Source: Ciona intestinalis (Eukaryota > Chordata > Ascidiacea > Phlebobranchia > Cionidae). From it: DNA of 64,000 bases. The notes under the pieces were generated by a model that was given only the letters and a program-made list of their open reading frames with translations, ran no database searches and was not told the origin of the DNA. Numbering within the stretch: the stretch's first letter is position 1; each line of letters opens with the position of its first letter. This document shows positions 26,901 through 37,000 of this stretch, in pieces. The stretch covers positions 2,517,278 to 2,581,277 of the forward strand of contig NC_020175.2 in the NCBI RefSeq assembly GCF_000224145.3. The letters are read 5' to 3'. The translations under genes and the position numbers were made by a program.

Positions 26901-27478
26901 ACTTACTTTATCCTTGCATGGCGAAGAAACTCAGTCGTTTATAAAGGGTATTTAATTATTATACACCTCGTGCCAGCTTACAAGTTACCAAGTATGTTAC
27001 TTTGTGGGTGATTATTTTTTAGCGATTTTTTTTCTGTATGGCTGATAATTTGAACAACCCATTAGTGACCACTGGGTTGAAGAATTTGCGTTAAGTGTCT
27101 TGTCCAACACACATACGCCCAAAATGGTAGCAGCGAACCAACTGTGCTACGGCGCCGGACACAAGCTGTCTACATTTTGGTTTCTCGGTTACCCTGTGCT
27201 ATGCACTGGTTTTTTTTTATTTTATCTAAGTTTAACTTATCAATGGTTTAATAAAACATGAACAGTTTTTGATGGCTTTCTGAGATATTACAAAGAACAA
27301 GACATTAGTTCAGTTTCAATATGGTTGGTTGTATAATACAAAAAAGACAACCTCTTAAAGTAAAATTATATTGTTCACCAATAAAAACTACCAAAACAAA
27401 CTTACCATAGCAACAAAAACAACCCAACAGAAGCGCTGCTTTGAGTATTCTTGGAATAAATATCCGCCTTAAAATCAT
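11777..27478 (-). CDS. Nectin-like immunoglobulin-superfamily adhesion receptor
   Basis: Probable cell-cell adhesion protein at the plasma membrane. Thirteen exons join in phase to about 605 residues: 27478-27406, 26855-26707, 26417-26231, 25771-25676, 25197-25137, 24640-24486, 24079-23816, 19942-19780, 19383-19125, 16324-16175, 15148-15056, 12318-12225, 11850-11777. Order: signal peptide (MILRRIFIPRI, then KAALLLGCFCCYG); V-type Ig (cysteines in AFIPCYNP and GTFTCTAQVY); C2 Ig split by introns (AAECIASNGKPPAVVFW, QSFYCEMRH); C2 Ig (LTCISHANPPATISW, TYTCTANNGIG); TM helix GAIIGSLVVLAIIIALIYFF; then a Pro/Ser/acidic cytoplasmic tail of about 220 residues. The NGKPPAVVFW block and V-C2-C2 plan point to nectin rather than other Ig families. 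The C-terminus YSHVV is not the usual nectin E/A-x-Y-V afadin motif. Introns contain MITEs, hAT-like elements and SINEs. Confidence 0.85.
12347..13082. mobile_element. hAT-like non-autonomous transposon, 736 bp, with 8-bp target duplication
   Basis: It starts TAGGGCTGTGGA and ends TCCACAGCCCTA, flanked on both sides by ATAATAAT (12339-12346 and 13083-13090). Near each end are runs of GGTTAACCGGTTAACCG, which can fold. The interior repeats AACGTGTGAATTGC-like words and has no transposase frame. It lies in a nectin-like gene intron. Confidence 0.85.
13561..13855. repeat. Pair of 45-bp direct repeats
   Basis: AATACAAAATATTAACA followed by TTTTAAACCAGA-like sequence occurs at about 13565-13605 and 13812-13852, enclosing a GC-richer stretch. 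Origin unknown. Confidence 0.5.
14424..15035. repeat. Tandem repeats in a nectin-like gene intron
   Basis: Three to four degenerate copies of a roughly 110-bp unit (TTGAAATAAACCAA, CAGTTTAAAAT, CTGCTTAATTTAAAGGCA) are followed by shorter units of GCTGTGTAATATATGGTCAG. A hAT-like element has inserted in one of the short units. Confidence 0.7.
14811..14958. mobile_element. Short hAT-like MITE with 8-bp target duplication
   Basis: The ends are CAGTGGCGCAGCCAG and CTGGCTGCTCCACTG. Flanks are GTCAGGAC (14803-14810) and GTCAGGAT (14959-14966). The interior is low-complexity G, A and C runs. Confidence 0.8.
15366..15475 (-). repeat. Partial SINE
   Basis: It matches the SINE middle (AACCCATTAGTGACCACTGG, then GTCCAACACCCCAGCCCACA) and grades into the tandem array to its right. 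Confidence 0.55.
15446..16165. repeat. Tandem array of about 140-bp units
   Basis: Four units contain TAGCCCACAATGGTGGCAGC, CACCATTTTATGG, then ACTGAGAA and CGTCACAATA. Units start near 15446, 15583, 15720 and 16030. The third is split by a hAT-like element. The CCCACAATGG core resembles part of the SINE. The array stops just before exon 16175-16324. Confidence 0.75.
15739..15898. mobile_element. hAT-like MITE inserted in the tandem array
   Basis: The ends CAGTGCTCTTGAACC and GGTTGAAGAGCACTG match those of 4236-4491. The flanks CTTTACCC and CTTTAGTT are a decayed form of the array's own CTTTAGCC word, as expected for an old 8-bp target duplication. Confidence 0.75.
18550..18739 (-). mobile_element. 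TAGGGTGGGG MITE
   Basis: Left end TAGGGTGGGGAAAGATGGGA, right end GGTGTCCCATCTTCCCTCAC, with the family interior in reverse orientation. It lies in a nectin-like gene intron. Confidence 0.9.
20249..20437. mobile_element. Pogo/Tigger-like MITE
   Basis: Inverted ends read TCAATCCCGCTTAATCGG and, from the right, TCAACCCCCCTTAATCGG, next to TA. Inside are more CGCTTAATCGGACC words. The end sequence resembles pogo/Tigger elements, which duplicate TA. It lies in the intron just upstream of the TM exon of the nectin-like gene. Confidence 0.7.
21437..21580. mobile_element. Foldback/MITE-like palindrome
   Basis: Arms of about 40 bp pair (left: GTAACCAAC, CTCCAACCACTAGTAGTAAT; right: ATTACTATTAGTGGTTGGAG, GGTTAC). 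No coding capacity; target duplication not clear. Confidence 0.7.
21623..21812 (+). mobile_element. TAGGGTGGGG MITE
   Basis: TAGGATGGGGGAAGATGGGA at the left and TTCCCCAACCCTACTA at the right, flanked by TA. Complete-length copy in a nectin-like gene intron. Confidence 0.9.
24869..25055 (+). mobile_element. TAGGGTGGGG MITE
   Basis: TAGGGTGGGGAAAGATGGGA at the left and GTCCCATCTTCCCTCACCCT at the right. Near full length. Confidence 0.9.
25345..25597 (+). mobile_element. tRNA-headed SINE, head partly missing
   Basis: Contains TCCTTGGGCAAGACACTTAA, CCCAGTGGTCACTAATAGGT and the 3' part CATGGTAACTCGTAAGCTCG ending AGGATAAAGTAAG. The organisation resembles the composite Ciona SINE Cics-1 as I remember it, but I did not compare sequences. 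Confidence 0.75.
26893..27163 (-). mobile_element. tRNA-headed SINE
   Basis: Reverse-oriented copy with ACTTACTTTATCCTTGCATG, CTCGTGCCAGCTTACAAGTT, CCCATTAGTGACCACTGGGT, and the tRNA-like head ending in CTACGGCGCC. Confidence 0.75.
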
Positions 27479-28784
27479 GGTTATTTACTTTTTCTATATT
27501 GACACTAAACCAACAAATACAAACAATATTTTGAATAATTCGTTTTTTTCTTTCTGTTATATAATTAACACCTTAATAGATTGGATATATACGGTAAAAT
27601 AAAATAATACAACGCCCGCATAAATCATTTTCTGTTTCCAATTTTTTCGATTTTTTTTCGAATAGATAGAAATACTATATCTTTATTGCGCACGTATAAA
27701 TCAGGAACGGGAACTTTACTTTGTGTGAAACCTATTTAAACCAAGCAAGTGAACTGTCAAAAAAACAACAAAACTATTTCGAAATTGAACTTCGTGATTA
27801 TTTTGGTAGCCCTTTTTCAGTTATGTCACTATTCTCTGGTTTAATGGGAATCTTACACAGCCTACCGCCAGAATTAAACTGCTTGTATGTCGCCAAACAC
27901 CAACCTCATTTCCTAGTAAGCTACTTACTTTCTTCTAAATATACTTTTACTGCCGTTACCGATGTATAGTTCCTTAAAACACGTGCAGTGAATGGGCCAG
28001 CACCAAGCATGCCCTGACATGGGACTTATGTATGACTACCATAGCATAGTACTGAAGTGACTTCACTTCAGTCAGTATACCATGATTATAGACACCATCG
28101 CATTCTGCTTTGAGAAATGAGCACAGAAATAAAAAAGAATATAACGCGCATCTTTAATGTCGGCAAAGGAGAGGTGATATATTGTAGTCATGGCGCCCTC
28201 TATTATAGAGGGCGCCATGATTGTGGTCAATAGAATCGACGGCGTTTTATGTAGGCTAGTTACTTTTTCGTTTTTTGACCTAATTTAAAGTTATAGGGTA
28301 AAACAACTATTTTCTAATATTTATATATTTCAAACAAACCGTTTTTTATGTGGACTGTTCCCCAAAAGATTTCTTGCAAGTCGGTGCATGGACTCTCTTG
28401 AATAGCATAATCCTGATTTAAATTATTAATTATATACCTAAGAAAACAAACCTTACCAATAGAAGCGAAACGATTGGGTTTAAGCATCCATGACATGGCG
28501 GATTGCCCAGATGTCGTTATGGACACAGTGCTGGTTTTACTATGGTCCTTTATCTAACTGCAATTAGGTGAACGATTAGACAAAGTTGCCCGAAATGTTT
28601 TTATTTCTGCCATGTTCGGCATCACCAGTCGACTATAACAGTGGCCGTTTCTAAATCCCTGAATTGTTTTTGGCGATAATACTGACAATAATGCGTTTTA
28701 GTAGGCCTAATTTCTATGAGTTTGTACGTTACATTTATCCACTTCAGTAATAATTTATTCACCATCTAACTTATGCTAACTAAA
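27479..28784. other. Intergenic region between the nectin-like gene and the left lectin gene
   Basis: It should hold the nectin-like gene promoter. Two perfect palindromes stand out: ACTGAAGTGA-CT-TCACTTCAGT (28051-28072) and one around GGCGCC (28189-28219). The left arm of the large inverted repeat begins at about 28343. No convincing gene seen. Confidence 0.6.
28189..28219. repeat. Perfect short palindrome
   Basis: Arms CATGGCGCCCTCTA and TAGAGGGCGCCATG face each other across three bases. It lies about 120 bp outside the left arm of the large inverted repeat. Confidence 0.9.
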
Positions 28785-30267
28785 CTACATTATCTTGGTC
28801 GAACACAATTGTGTAACGGTAATATCCAATGTCGGGGAATAATTATGCATTCCGTGGAAGGGTAGGGTTGAACTTGGTGTTTGGATGACAAGCAACAACC
28901 CGGTGTGCATCTTGTATCCACTTCCACTATTCGGAAGACCAGGATACCAATCTCCATGATAACCAGGTTTCCTGTTGCTCTGAGTCACTGTATCAGTCTG
29001 TGGATAAAAACAGAACTTTTTAACTTGGGAAACTAACTTCCAGGGGGTAAAAGTTTACATTAAATTTAGAACAAATTTTTCAAAATGATTTAGTCAACTT
29101 CAATATCGTTTCGCTAAAATATGAATAAACGAACATAAGTCGCGTTATTCTTAATTCGGCGACGTGATAAAGTGGTTAGCACACCTGCATGTAACCAAGA
29201 GGTAATGGGTTTAAGGCTCGTTAATCCTACCATTGAGGGCGTATGTTTCCTTGGTCAAAACATTTAACTGCAAGTGCTCCAACCTAGTGGTCACAAATGG
29301 GTTGTCCAAATTATCAGCCATACAGAAAAAAATTATAACAAATCCAAAAAAAATTAGAATTGATTATTCACTCACAAAGAAACCTAAGTACATGGTAATC
29401 CGTATAAAAGTAAATTTGTTTTACACTCATCTGTAAAGAACGCAGCGCCAATTAAGTGTACTAATGTATAAATGCATAAAAAAAACGTTAAACATGCGTG
29501 CATTTTACTCTTACCACTGGGCTATAACTTAAACCGAGCCAAATACGATAATGGACATGGGATCCGAATACAATGGTTCGTCGACAGTAGTTATAAACCA
29601 CGTCGTACATCGCTTTATCCACAATATCCACCAATCGACCGCCATTGTCATTACAGTATTTTAATGCCGTGTTCTTGTTTATCTTTCTTCTATCTGCAAC
29701 ATCAGGGAACCAAAGGATTATATCTTGATAACCCATTCCGTTACCTGTAAGAAAAAGGAAATATGTACTTTATTAAAACAAATAAAATAGTATTAAGCAC
29801 CTGGTAGGCTGTGTATTAAGGTAAATGAGATTGTTATCATTCGTGATCATGCACCAGTTTTACATTCGTACCTATATACGATGACCAATCCACAGTTATC
29901 GTCATCGTATCCCATCCCGTAGCTTGATCAACTCGCTTTATTTCAACTATACAGCTGAGTTTCTTGATTTTAAGAATGGTCACGTTGAACTTGTGGGGAA
30001 AAGATGGGTTGCTCGGTCTTGCTGTTGCGTAAACGTAATCAGGAACTTTGGGCAAGCACATTCTGTAGACTATCTCTGCCTTTGTTTTAGATTTCGAAGA
30101 AAACAAAGCTAGTTCAAAAGTTCCGCCGTTGGTTAATGGTCGATCTGTTGATCAATTCGTTTAATAACATTTTTTATAATTTAACTTACATGAATCAACG
30201 TAAACAACTTACGTGAACCAACTGCGCTCATAACTTCTACAAGCAACAAAAACCAAATGCACTTCAT
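28785..30267 (-). CDS. Secreted protein with divergent C-type-lectin-like domain
   Basis: Four exons join in phase to about 256 residues: 30267-30213, 30144-29872, 29744-29515, 28997-28785. The signal peptide is MKCIWFLLLVEVMSAVGS. A Lys-rich N-terminal region of about 90 residues follows (TNGGTFELALFSSKSKTKAE, KFNVTILKIKK). The last two exons look like a C-type-lectin fold: ALKYCNDNGGRLVDIVDK, YRIWLGLSY, GDWYPGLPNSGSGYK and a final TVTQLC. The usual calcium-binding EPN/WND residues are not evident, so sugar binding is uncertain. I chose the ATG nearest the signal sequence. A damaged copy faces it in the other arm. Specific role unknown. Confidence 0.7.
29158..29415 (+). mobile_element. SINE in the left arm
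   Basis: tRNA-like head GTGATAAAGTGGTTAGCACA, then CCAACCTAGTGGTCACAAAT and ATCAGCCATACAGAAAA. It lies in the last intron of the lectin-like gene and is mirrored at 32636-32883. Confidence 0.8.
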
Positions 30268-30540
30268 AATGTCCAATAGTAGTCAAAAGTAAACCTACAG
30301 TAATCTGCGTGATGTTAAAGTATAAGTAAATAAAACAGCTGAGCAAAACCCTTCGGTTGCTTGGCTCCTCGCCAGATGGTGCGATCTTAACACAAGTTAC
30401 ATTATTATCAGTAATGCGGTTATTTTTACATAATTGTCAGTAGTGCAGTTGTTATATATTGTAGCTGTAGACTGTGCTCTGGGCACAGAATTAATATATA
30501 CATTAGTTTATCGAAATTTTACTTAATGCATAAATATTGC

Positions 30541-30717
30541 AGGGTGAGGTTAGATGGGACACATTTAGCACGTAATACCAGTCGTGTTTAAACAATTAAC
30601 AGCGGTCTATGGGAGTCAAGAGGGTATACGGTTTAATAGTTCGTTGAATGTCCTTTATTTACTACCAATTTGGGTGAGAAAATAGAATAAAAAGGCGACC
30701 CATTTTCCCCACCCTAC
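30541..30717 (+). mobile_element. TAGGGTGGGG MITE in the left arm
   Basis: AGGGTGAGGTTAGATGGGAC at the left and CCATTTTCCCCACCCTACTA at the right. Mirror partner is 31571-31746, so this insertion predates the inverted duplication. Confidence 0.9.
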
Positions 30718-31570
30718 TACTTCAGCTGGAGCAACTTTGAATGGCCTTTGCGCGTTTCTGTGACCCATGATATAAGAATGCAATATTATAGGACCATGCT
30801 AAGAGACTTTGCACTTGTGTTACAATGCTGGAAACCTGCCTTGGTGTAAAATGTTTCTTTTCGCTTTTGTATTCGCGCACATGTTTCTCGCTAAATATTC
30901 CTTACCGAGTTGCTGTGTGGTGCAGGCAGAATAATCGGCTGTTCTCACTATTTTCTCTAGCGTGCTGTCGTTCGTCGTTATTTGTGGAATAAATTTACAT
31001 ATGCGGTAACACGTAAGCGGGCACAAAGTGTGTAAAAGTTTGAAGCAGCTACGTGGAGACAAGTAGGGCAGAGTTTACTTATGCATTGAATACACACACG
31101 GTGTAAACCATATTGTGTAGTCATAGCAACGATGAATTACGTCAGGTTTGTTTTTTTCCATTCAATGAAAGGAAAGTGTGGGCAGAGATGCGGTACAGGT
31201 GCCCGCCCCCACGTGGCCCGAGCTATATGACTCACATAACCTGGTTCGAATCCAGAGCACTAACGACTCCAAAAGGCTAGGTCGACAAGTCAATTTATTC
31301 CACAAATAACGACAAACGACAGCACGCTAGAGAAAACAGTGAGAACAGCCGATTATTCTGCCTGCACCACACAGCAACTCGGTAAGGAATATTTAGCGAG
31401 AAACATGTGCGCGAATACCAAAGCGAAAAGAAACATTTTACACCAAGGCAGGTTTCCAGCATTGTAACACAAGTGCAAAGTCTCTTAGCATGGTCCTATA
31501 ATATTGCATTCTTATATCATGGGTCACAGAAACGCGCAAAGGCCATTCAAAGTTGCTCCAGCTGAAGTAG

Positions 31571-31746
31571 TAGGGTGGGGAAAATGGGTCGCCTTTTTAT
31601 TCTATTTTCTCACCCAAATTGGTAGTAAATAAAGGACATTCAACGAACTATTAAACCGTATACCCTCTTGACTCCCATAGACCGCTGTTAATTGTTTAAA
31701 CACGACTGGTATTATGTGCTAAATGTGTCCCATCTAACCTCACCCT
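31571..31746 (-). mobile_element. TAGGGTGGGG MITE in the right arm
   Basis: Mirror copy of 30541-30717, starting TAGGGTGGGGAAAATGGGTC. Confidence 0.9.
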
Positions 31747-32019
31747 GCAATATTTATGCATTAAGTAAAATTTCGATAAACTAATGTATATATTAATTCT
31801 GTGCCCAGAGCACAGTCTACAGCTACAATATATAACAACTGCACTACTGACAATTATGTAAAAATAACCGCATTACTGATAATAATGTAACTTGTGTTAA
31901 GATCGCACCATCTGGCGAGGAGCCAAGCAACCGAAGGGTTTTGCTCAGCTGTTTTATTTACTTATACTTTAACATCACGCAGATTACTGTAGGTTTACTT
32001 TTGACTACTATTGGACATT

Positions 32020-33253
32020 ATGAAGTGCATTTGGTTTTTGTTGCTTGTAGAAGTTATGAGCGCAGTTGATTCATGTAAGTTGTTTCCCCACAAGTTCAAC
32101 GTGACCATTCTTAAAATCAAGAAACTCAGCTGTATAGTTGAAATAAAGCGAGTTGATCAAGCTACGGGATGGGATACGATGACGATAACTGTGGATTTGG
32201 TGATCGTATATAGGTACGAATGTAAAACTGGTACATGATCACCACCAGGTGCTTAATACTATTTTATTTGTTTTAATAAAGTACATAGTTCCTTTTTCTT
32301 ACAGGTAACGGAATGGGCTATCAAGATATAATCCTTTGGTTCCCTGATGTTGCAGATAGAAGAAAGATAAACAAGAACACGGCATTAAAATACTGTAATG
32401 ACAATGGCGGTCGATTGGTGGATATTGTGGATAAAGCGATGTACAACGTGGTTTATAACTACTGTCGACGAACCATTGTATTCGGATCCCATGTCCATTA
32501 TCGTATTTGGCTCGGTTTAAGTTATAGCCCAGTGGTAAGAGTAAAATGCAACGTTTTTTTTTTAGTACACACATTGGTACACTTAATTGGCGCTGCGTTC
32601 TTTACAGATGAGTGTAAAACAAATTTACTTTTATACGGAGTACCATGTACTTAGGTTTCTTTGTGAGTGAATAATCAATTCTAATTTTTTTTGGATTTGT
32701 TATAATTTTTTTGTGTATGGCTGATAATTTGGACAACCCATTTGTCACCACTAGGTTGGAGCACTTGCAGTTAAATGTTTTGACCAAGGAAACATACGCC
32801 CTCAATGGTAGGATTAACGAGCCTTAAACCCATTACCTCTTGGTTACATGCAGGTGTGCTAACCACTTTATCACGTCGCCGAATTAAGAATAACGCGACT
32901 TATGTTCGTTTATTCATATTTTAGCGAAACGATATTGAAGTTGACTAAATCATTTTGAAAAATTTGTTCTAAATTTAATGTAAACTTTTACCGCCTGGAA
33001 GTTAGTTTCCCAAGTTAAAAAGTTCTGTTTTTATCCACAGACTGATACAGTGACTCAGAGCAACAGGAAACCTGGTTATCATGGAGATTGGTATCCTGGT
33101 CTTCCGAATAGTGGAAGTGGATACAAGATGCACACCGGGTTGTTGCTTGTCATCCAAACACCAAGTTCAACCCTACCCTTCCACGGAATGCATAATTATT
33201 CCCCGACATTGGATATTACCGTTACACAATTGTGTTCGACCAAGATAATGTAG
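32020..33253 (+). pseudogene. Damaged second copy of the lectin-like gene
   Basis: It corresponds exon by exon to the left copy: signal peptide from 32020, lectin exons about 32306-32535 and 33041-33253. Compared with the left copy, about 200 bp are missing. The loss takes intron 1 and the first roughly 146 bases of exon 2, so exon 1 reads in frame through the old donor into KLFPHKFNVTILKIKK. An extra T (GTGGATTTGG against GTGGATTGG) then shifts the frame, and splicing to exon 3 gives an early stop. The lectin exons are otherwise almost unchanged, so the damage looks recent, or this may be an allele misplaced by the assembler. Confidence 0.7.
32636..32883 (-). mobile_element. SINE in the right arm
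   Basis: Mirror copy of 29158-29415 in the last intron of the damaged lectin-like copy. Confidence 0.8.
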
Positions 33254-34088
33254 TTTAGTTAGCATAAGTTAGATGGTGAATAAATTATTACTGAAGTGGA
33301 TAAATGTAACGTACAAACTCATAGAAATTGGGCCTACTAAAACGCATTATTGTCAGTATTATCGCCAAAAACAATTCAGGGATTTAGAAACGGCCACTGT
33401 TATAGTCGACTGGTGATGCCGAACACGGCAGAAATAAAAACATTTCGGGCAACTTTGTCTAATCGTTCACCTAATTGCAGTTAGATAAAGGACCATATTA
33501 AAACCAGCTGTGTCCATAACGACATCTGGGCAATCCGCCATGTCATGGATGCTTAAACCCTATGGTTTCGTTTCTATTGGTAAGGTTTGTTTTCTCAGGT
33601 ACATAAATAATAATCTAAATCAGGATTATGCTATTCAAGAGAGTCCATGCACCGACTTGCAAGAAATCTTTTGGGGAACCGTCCACATCAAAAAANNNNN
33701 NNNNNNNNNNNNNNNNNNNNNNNNNNNNNNNNNNNNNNNNNNNNNTGACGTGTAGTAGCCTACTGATAAAATTTTTTACAGACAAAATTTAAATCCTCTT
33801 TTTTGTCACGAATGACAAGTTATGTACACGCTTTTTAATAAAAACGAAAGAATGCGGGCAGAAACACCAAATTCCAAAGACAATTTCTCTAAGAGTCTTT
33901 TGCTGTGTGATTTTACACCAAACTAGAATTAAATAGGAATGATTGAACGCGTAAATTTCCACTTATCCATACAGCAAGCATTTTCTGCAACCTGCACGGC
34001 AAAAGAGAGGAAATCAAGCCAAAATCCCGGAGAGAACTCTGTACACACTGCTGCAGCTGTTACACAATGACCTGCTGGTACAAAACCC
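33254..34088. other. Intergenic region between the right lectin copy and SF1, with gap
   Basis: End of the right arm, a 50-N gap (33696-33745), then AT-rich sequence that is probably SF1 3' untranslated region. A possible minus-strand polyadenylation signal ATTAAA lies at 33839-33834. Confidence 0.5.
33696..33745. other. Assembly gap (50 N)
   Basis: Run of N at the outer end of the right arm of the inverted repeat. Confidence 1.
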
Positions 34089-37000
34089 CTACTGAGGGGG
34101 TGGTGGGGGTGGGGCTGGCATGCCATAATTCATCATACCCATATTCATTCCCATAGAATAATCCATGCCACCCATACCAGCGTCTTGACCAGCGCTCTGA
34201 CCCCCAGGTGGGGGAGGGGGAACAGGGCCAGGACCAGTAGGCATTGGTGGAGGTGCACCATTGCTACCCATGCCACCAGCCATACCCCACATGCCCATAT
34301 TGTAGCCACCCATGGCCATCATATTCGATCCGTCCATGCCCGCCATTCCCATGCTCATGGAAATGTTTCCAGCAGTACTGCTGACAGCTAAAAAATATTA
34401 AAGCAGAGGATAGTTAAGTTAAATATTTTGCGCATTTTTTTATTTCAGATATTTTACTCACGGTTACTTCCTTGCGAACTTCCCCCTTTTTGATTTTTCG
34501 ACTGATCCACCTGTTCTCCCCCCCATTGTTGCCATGGTGGGGCGCTCCCACTCGCTCCCGAACTTGGTGGGGGTGGGGGTTGTGGGGCATTGCTTGGAGG
34601 TGGTGGGGGTGGTTGGGTGAAATTAACTCCCCCCAGACCCACTACCATANNNNNNNNNNNNNNNNNNNNNNNNNNNNNNNNNNNNNNNNNNNNNNNNNNN
34701 NNNNNNNNNNNNNNNNNNNNNNNNNNNNNNNNNNNNNNNNNNNNNNNNNNNNNNNNNNNNNNNNNNNNNNNNNNNNNNNNNNNNNNNNNNNNNNNNNNNN
34801 NNNNNNNNNNNNNNNNNNNNNNNNNNNNNNNNNNNNNNNNNNNNNNNNNNNNNNNNNNNNNNNNNNNNNNNNNNNNNNNNNNNNNNNNNNNNNNNNNNNN
34901 NNNNNNNNNNNNNNNNNAATGTATATACAACAGTCGTATACGAGTAAATAATAAAATACAAGTAAATATAGTAGGATGGGGGAAGATGGGACACCATTGG
35001 CACATAACATCCAAGTTTTGAACAATTAACAACGGTGAGTAAGGATATGGTTTTATAATTTCTTGAATGTTCTTTGTTTACTACCAAATGGGATGAGAAA
35101 ATAGGATGAAAAGGTGTCCCATCTTCCCCCCACCCTACCATAATATAAACAAAACAAAAGTTAAATATAATATAAATACAAGTGAATAAAAAACACAAAC
35201 ATAATTTCCACTTCACCCACCTGTTGCTACCAAACCCCCCACGACCTGAGTTGCTGAACCTCTGTCTTGGACCACCGCCAGGTCCCCCAAAATGTGGGGG
35301 TCCCCGAGGACCCATCCATGGGGGTCTTTGACTTTGGAATCTACTCTGACCTCCCTGGAAGTTGTTAAAACCTCCACGGCTGGATCCACCGCTCATCTGG
35401 CTTCCGCCGGAAGAGTTGTTCCCACCACTAGATGGAGGACCTTCTCCCAACTCAGCCATTAAGGATTGGTACTTTGAAAAAATTAAAAAAGATGTTTCAA
35501 AAATGTTTTACTTTAAATACTGCTAGAATTTGTATTTATTCGGTTTTAATTAACAAAGAACTGATATTTTGGTAAAAAAAATGTTTATGTAATTTTTCTT
35601 TAAATTGAAACAATCAATCATTTAAAGTTTTTTTGGCCAATTAATTAGTTCACTTTAAAATAATATATGATTTATGACAGTGAGCATTAGCTAAGCAGCA
35701 GCAAATTAGAATTTTGTTAAAGTTATGAACCGTACCCACACATGCTTAATTCTTTGTTTTAAAAATTCAAAAAATACACAATATAGAACTTTATTGCAAA
35801 ATCCAATTAAACGAAACTTGAACCAATAAATAGGAAAAAGCCATCAAAAATTGACAACTTTAGGTTTAATTATACATGTGTCCTAATTATGTACTATGTA
35901 CCATCTTACCTCGCTGTCCATTTTAGCACGGTCAACATTACCGGATCCATCAACTTGCTGTAGTTGACTGCTTGAATGTTCTGAACGGCAATCCTGCACC
36001 AAGTGGCCACGGCCACCACACTTGGTGCAAATCATGGTGTTCGTAATGTTCTGGTTCTCTGGTTTCAACCATTGGCGTTCTCTGTATAAATATGTGAAGA
36101 AAGTAGAAAGTAAGTTTTGGTTCCAGGCGACTTGGTAATATGAACCATTACTCTCAACACATGTTCGTGTTGCAATTTATACAGTAGGGTGGGGGCAGAT
36201 AGGACACCTTTTCATTCTTTTGTTATCATCCCATTTGGTAGAACAATAAAAAAAAACCGTATCCTCACGACTTTCATAGACCGTTGTTAATTGTTTAAAA
36301 ACGATCCGGATATTTGGATATTATGTGCTAAAGGTGTCCCATCTTCCTCCACAGTACTATAATTACTTCTATAGTGTTTGTTTTCAACTGTTTTAATTTT
36401 CATACAATTTGTAAAAAGGTTTTTAATGAAATACCACAAATAAAAACATGATTTCCTAATAATAATAAAAATAAATTTCTTTTTTTTGAAATGAATCTTA
36501 CTTTGGCATAAGATCTTCTCGTAGTGTTCCATTTAACTTAGCAAGCTCCATAAGTTGTAGTTTTCGAAGATCATTATCTTCTTCTGGTTGCTCTATTCCC
36601 TGCATGGCAGAAGGCCCACAAAAACAAGATTTAAAATATGATTTAAACCACTTTAGTTAAGAGGTATGTATTATCTGAAAATTTAGTCTAAAAAAGTTTT
36701 TTGATTCTGCTCATTACTAGCAGATTGTTTACAAGTCAAATTATCTTAAACTGTGTTGAAAAAACGATTGTGATATGACACAGGATAAAACATTCTTTTA
36801 GTGAAGGCCCACAAATACAAGATTAAAATATGCATAAAACGACTTTAGTTAAGAGGTATGTATAATCTGAAAATTTAGTCTAAAAAAGTTTTTTGATTCT
36901 GCTTATTACTAGCAGATTATTTACAATGATTTAAAACATCTTAAACTGTGTTGTGTAGTAAACAGTAGTAATATGAAATAACATAAGAACATTTCCATCA

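Larger units (their letters stand above)
28343..30995. repeat. Left arm of a large inverted repeat
   Basis: About 2.65 kb matching 31292-33695 in reverse complement with few differences. The arms share the lectin-like gene, a MITE and a SINE. The spacer is 30996-31291. Confidence 0.95.
30268..32019. other. Region between the two lectin copies
   Basis: Centre of the large inverted repeat: paired upstream regions of the two copies, two mirror MITE copies, and a unique spacer of about 296 bp (30996-31291). The mirror-image open frames near 30820-31062 and 31290-31470 are arm shadows, not supported as genes. Confidence 0.7.
31292..33695. repeat. Right arm of a large inverted repeat
   Basis: Reverse complement of 28343-30995, shorter mainly through loss of about 200 bp inside the lectin-like gene. 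It ends exactly at an N gap. Confidence 0.95.

Noticed and set aside
27721-27969. 82-residue plus-strand frame starting MCETYLNQASELSKK
   Set aside because: It lies divergently upstream of the nectin-like gene with no recognisable domain, partner exon or conservation evidence.
31201-31260. tRNA-like box GGTTCGAATCC in the palindrome spacer
   Set aside because: The B-box matches, but the A-box-like sequence is too close and no cloverleaf forms. At most a decayed tRNA-derived fragment.
30820-31470. Mirror-image frames such as the one starting MSPRSCFKLLHTLC
   Set aside because: They arise from the inverted repeat; one crosses the arm-spacer boundary and neither has gene features.
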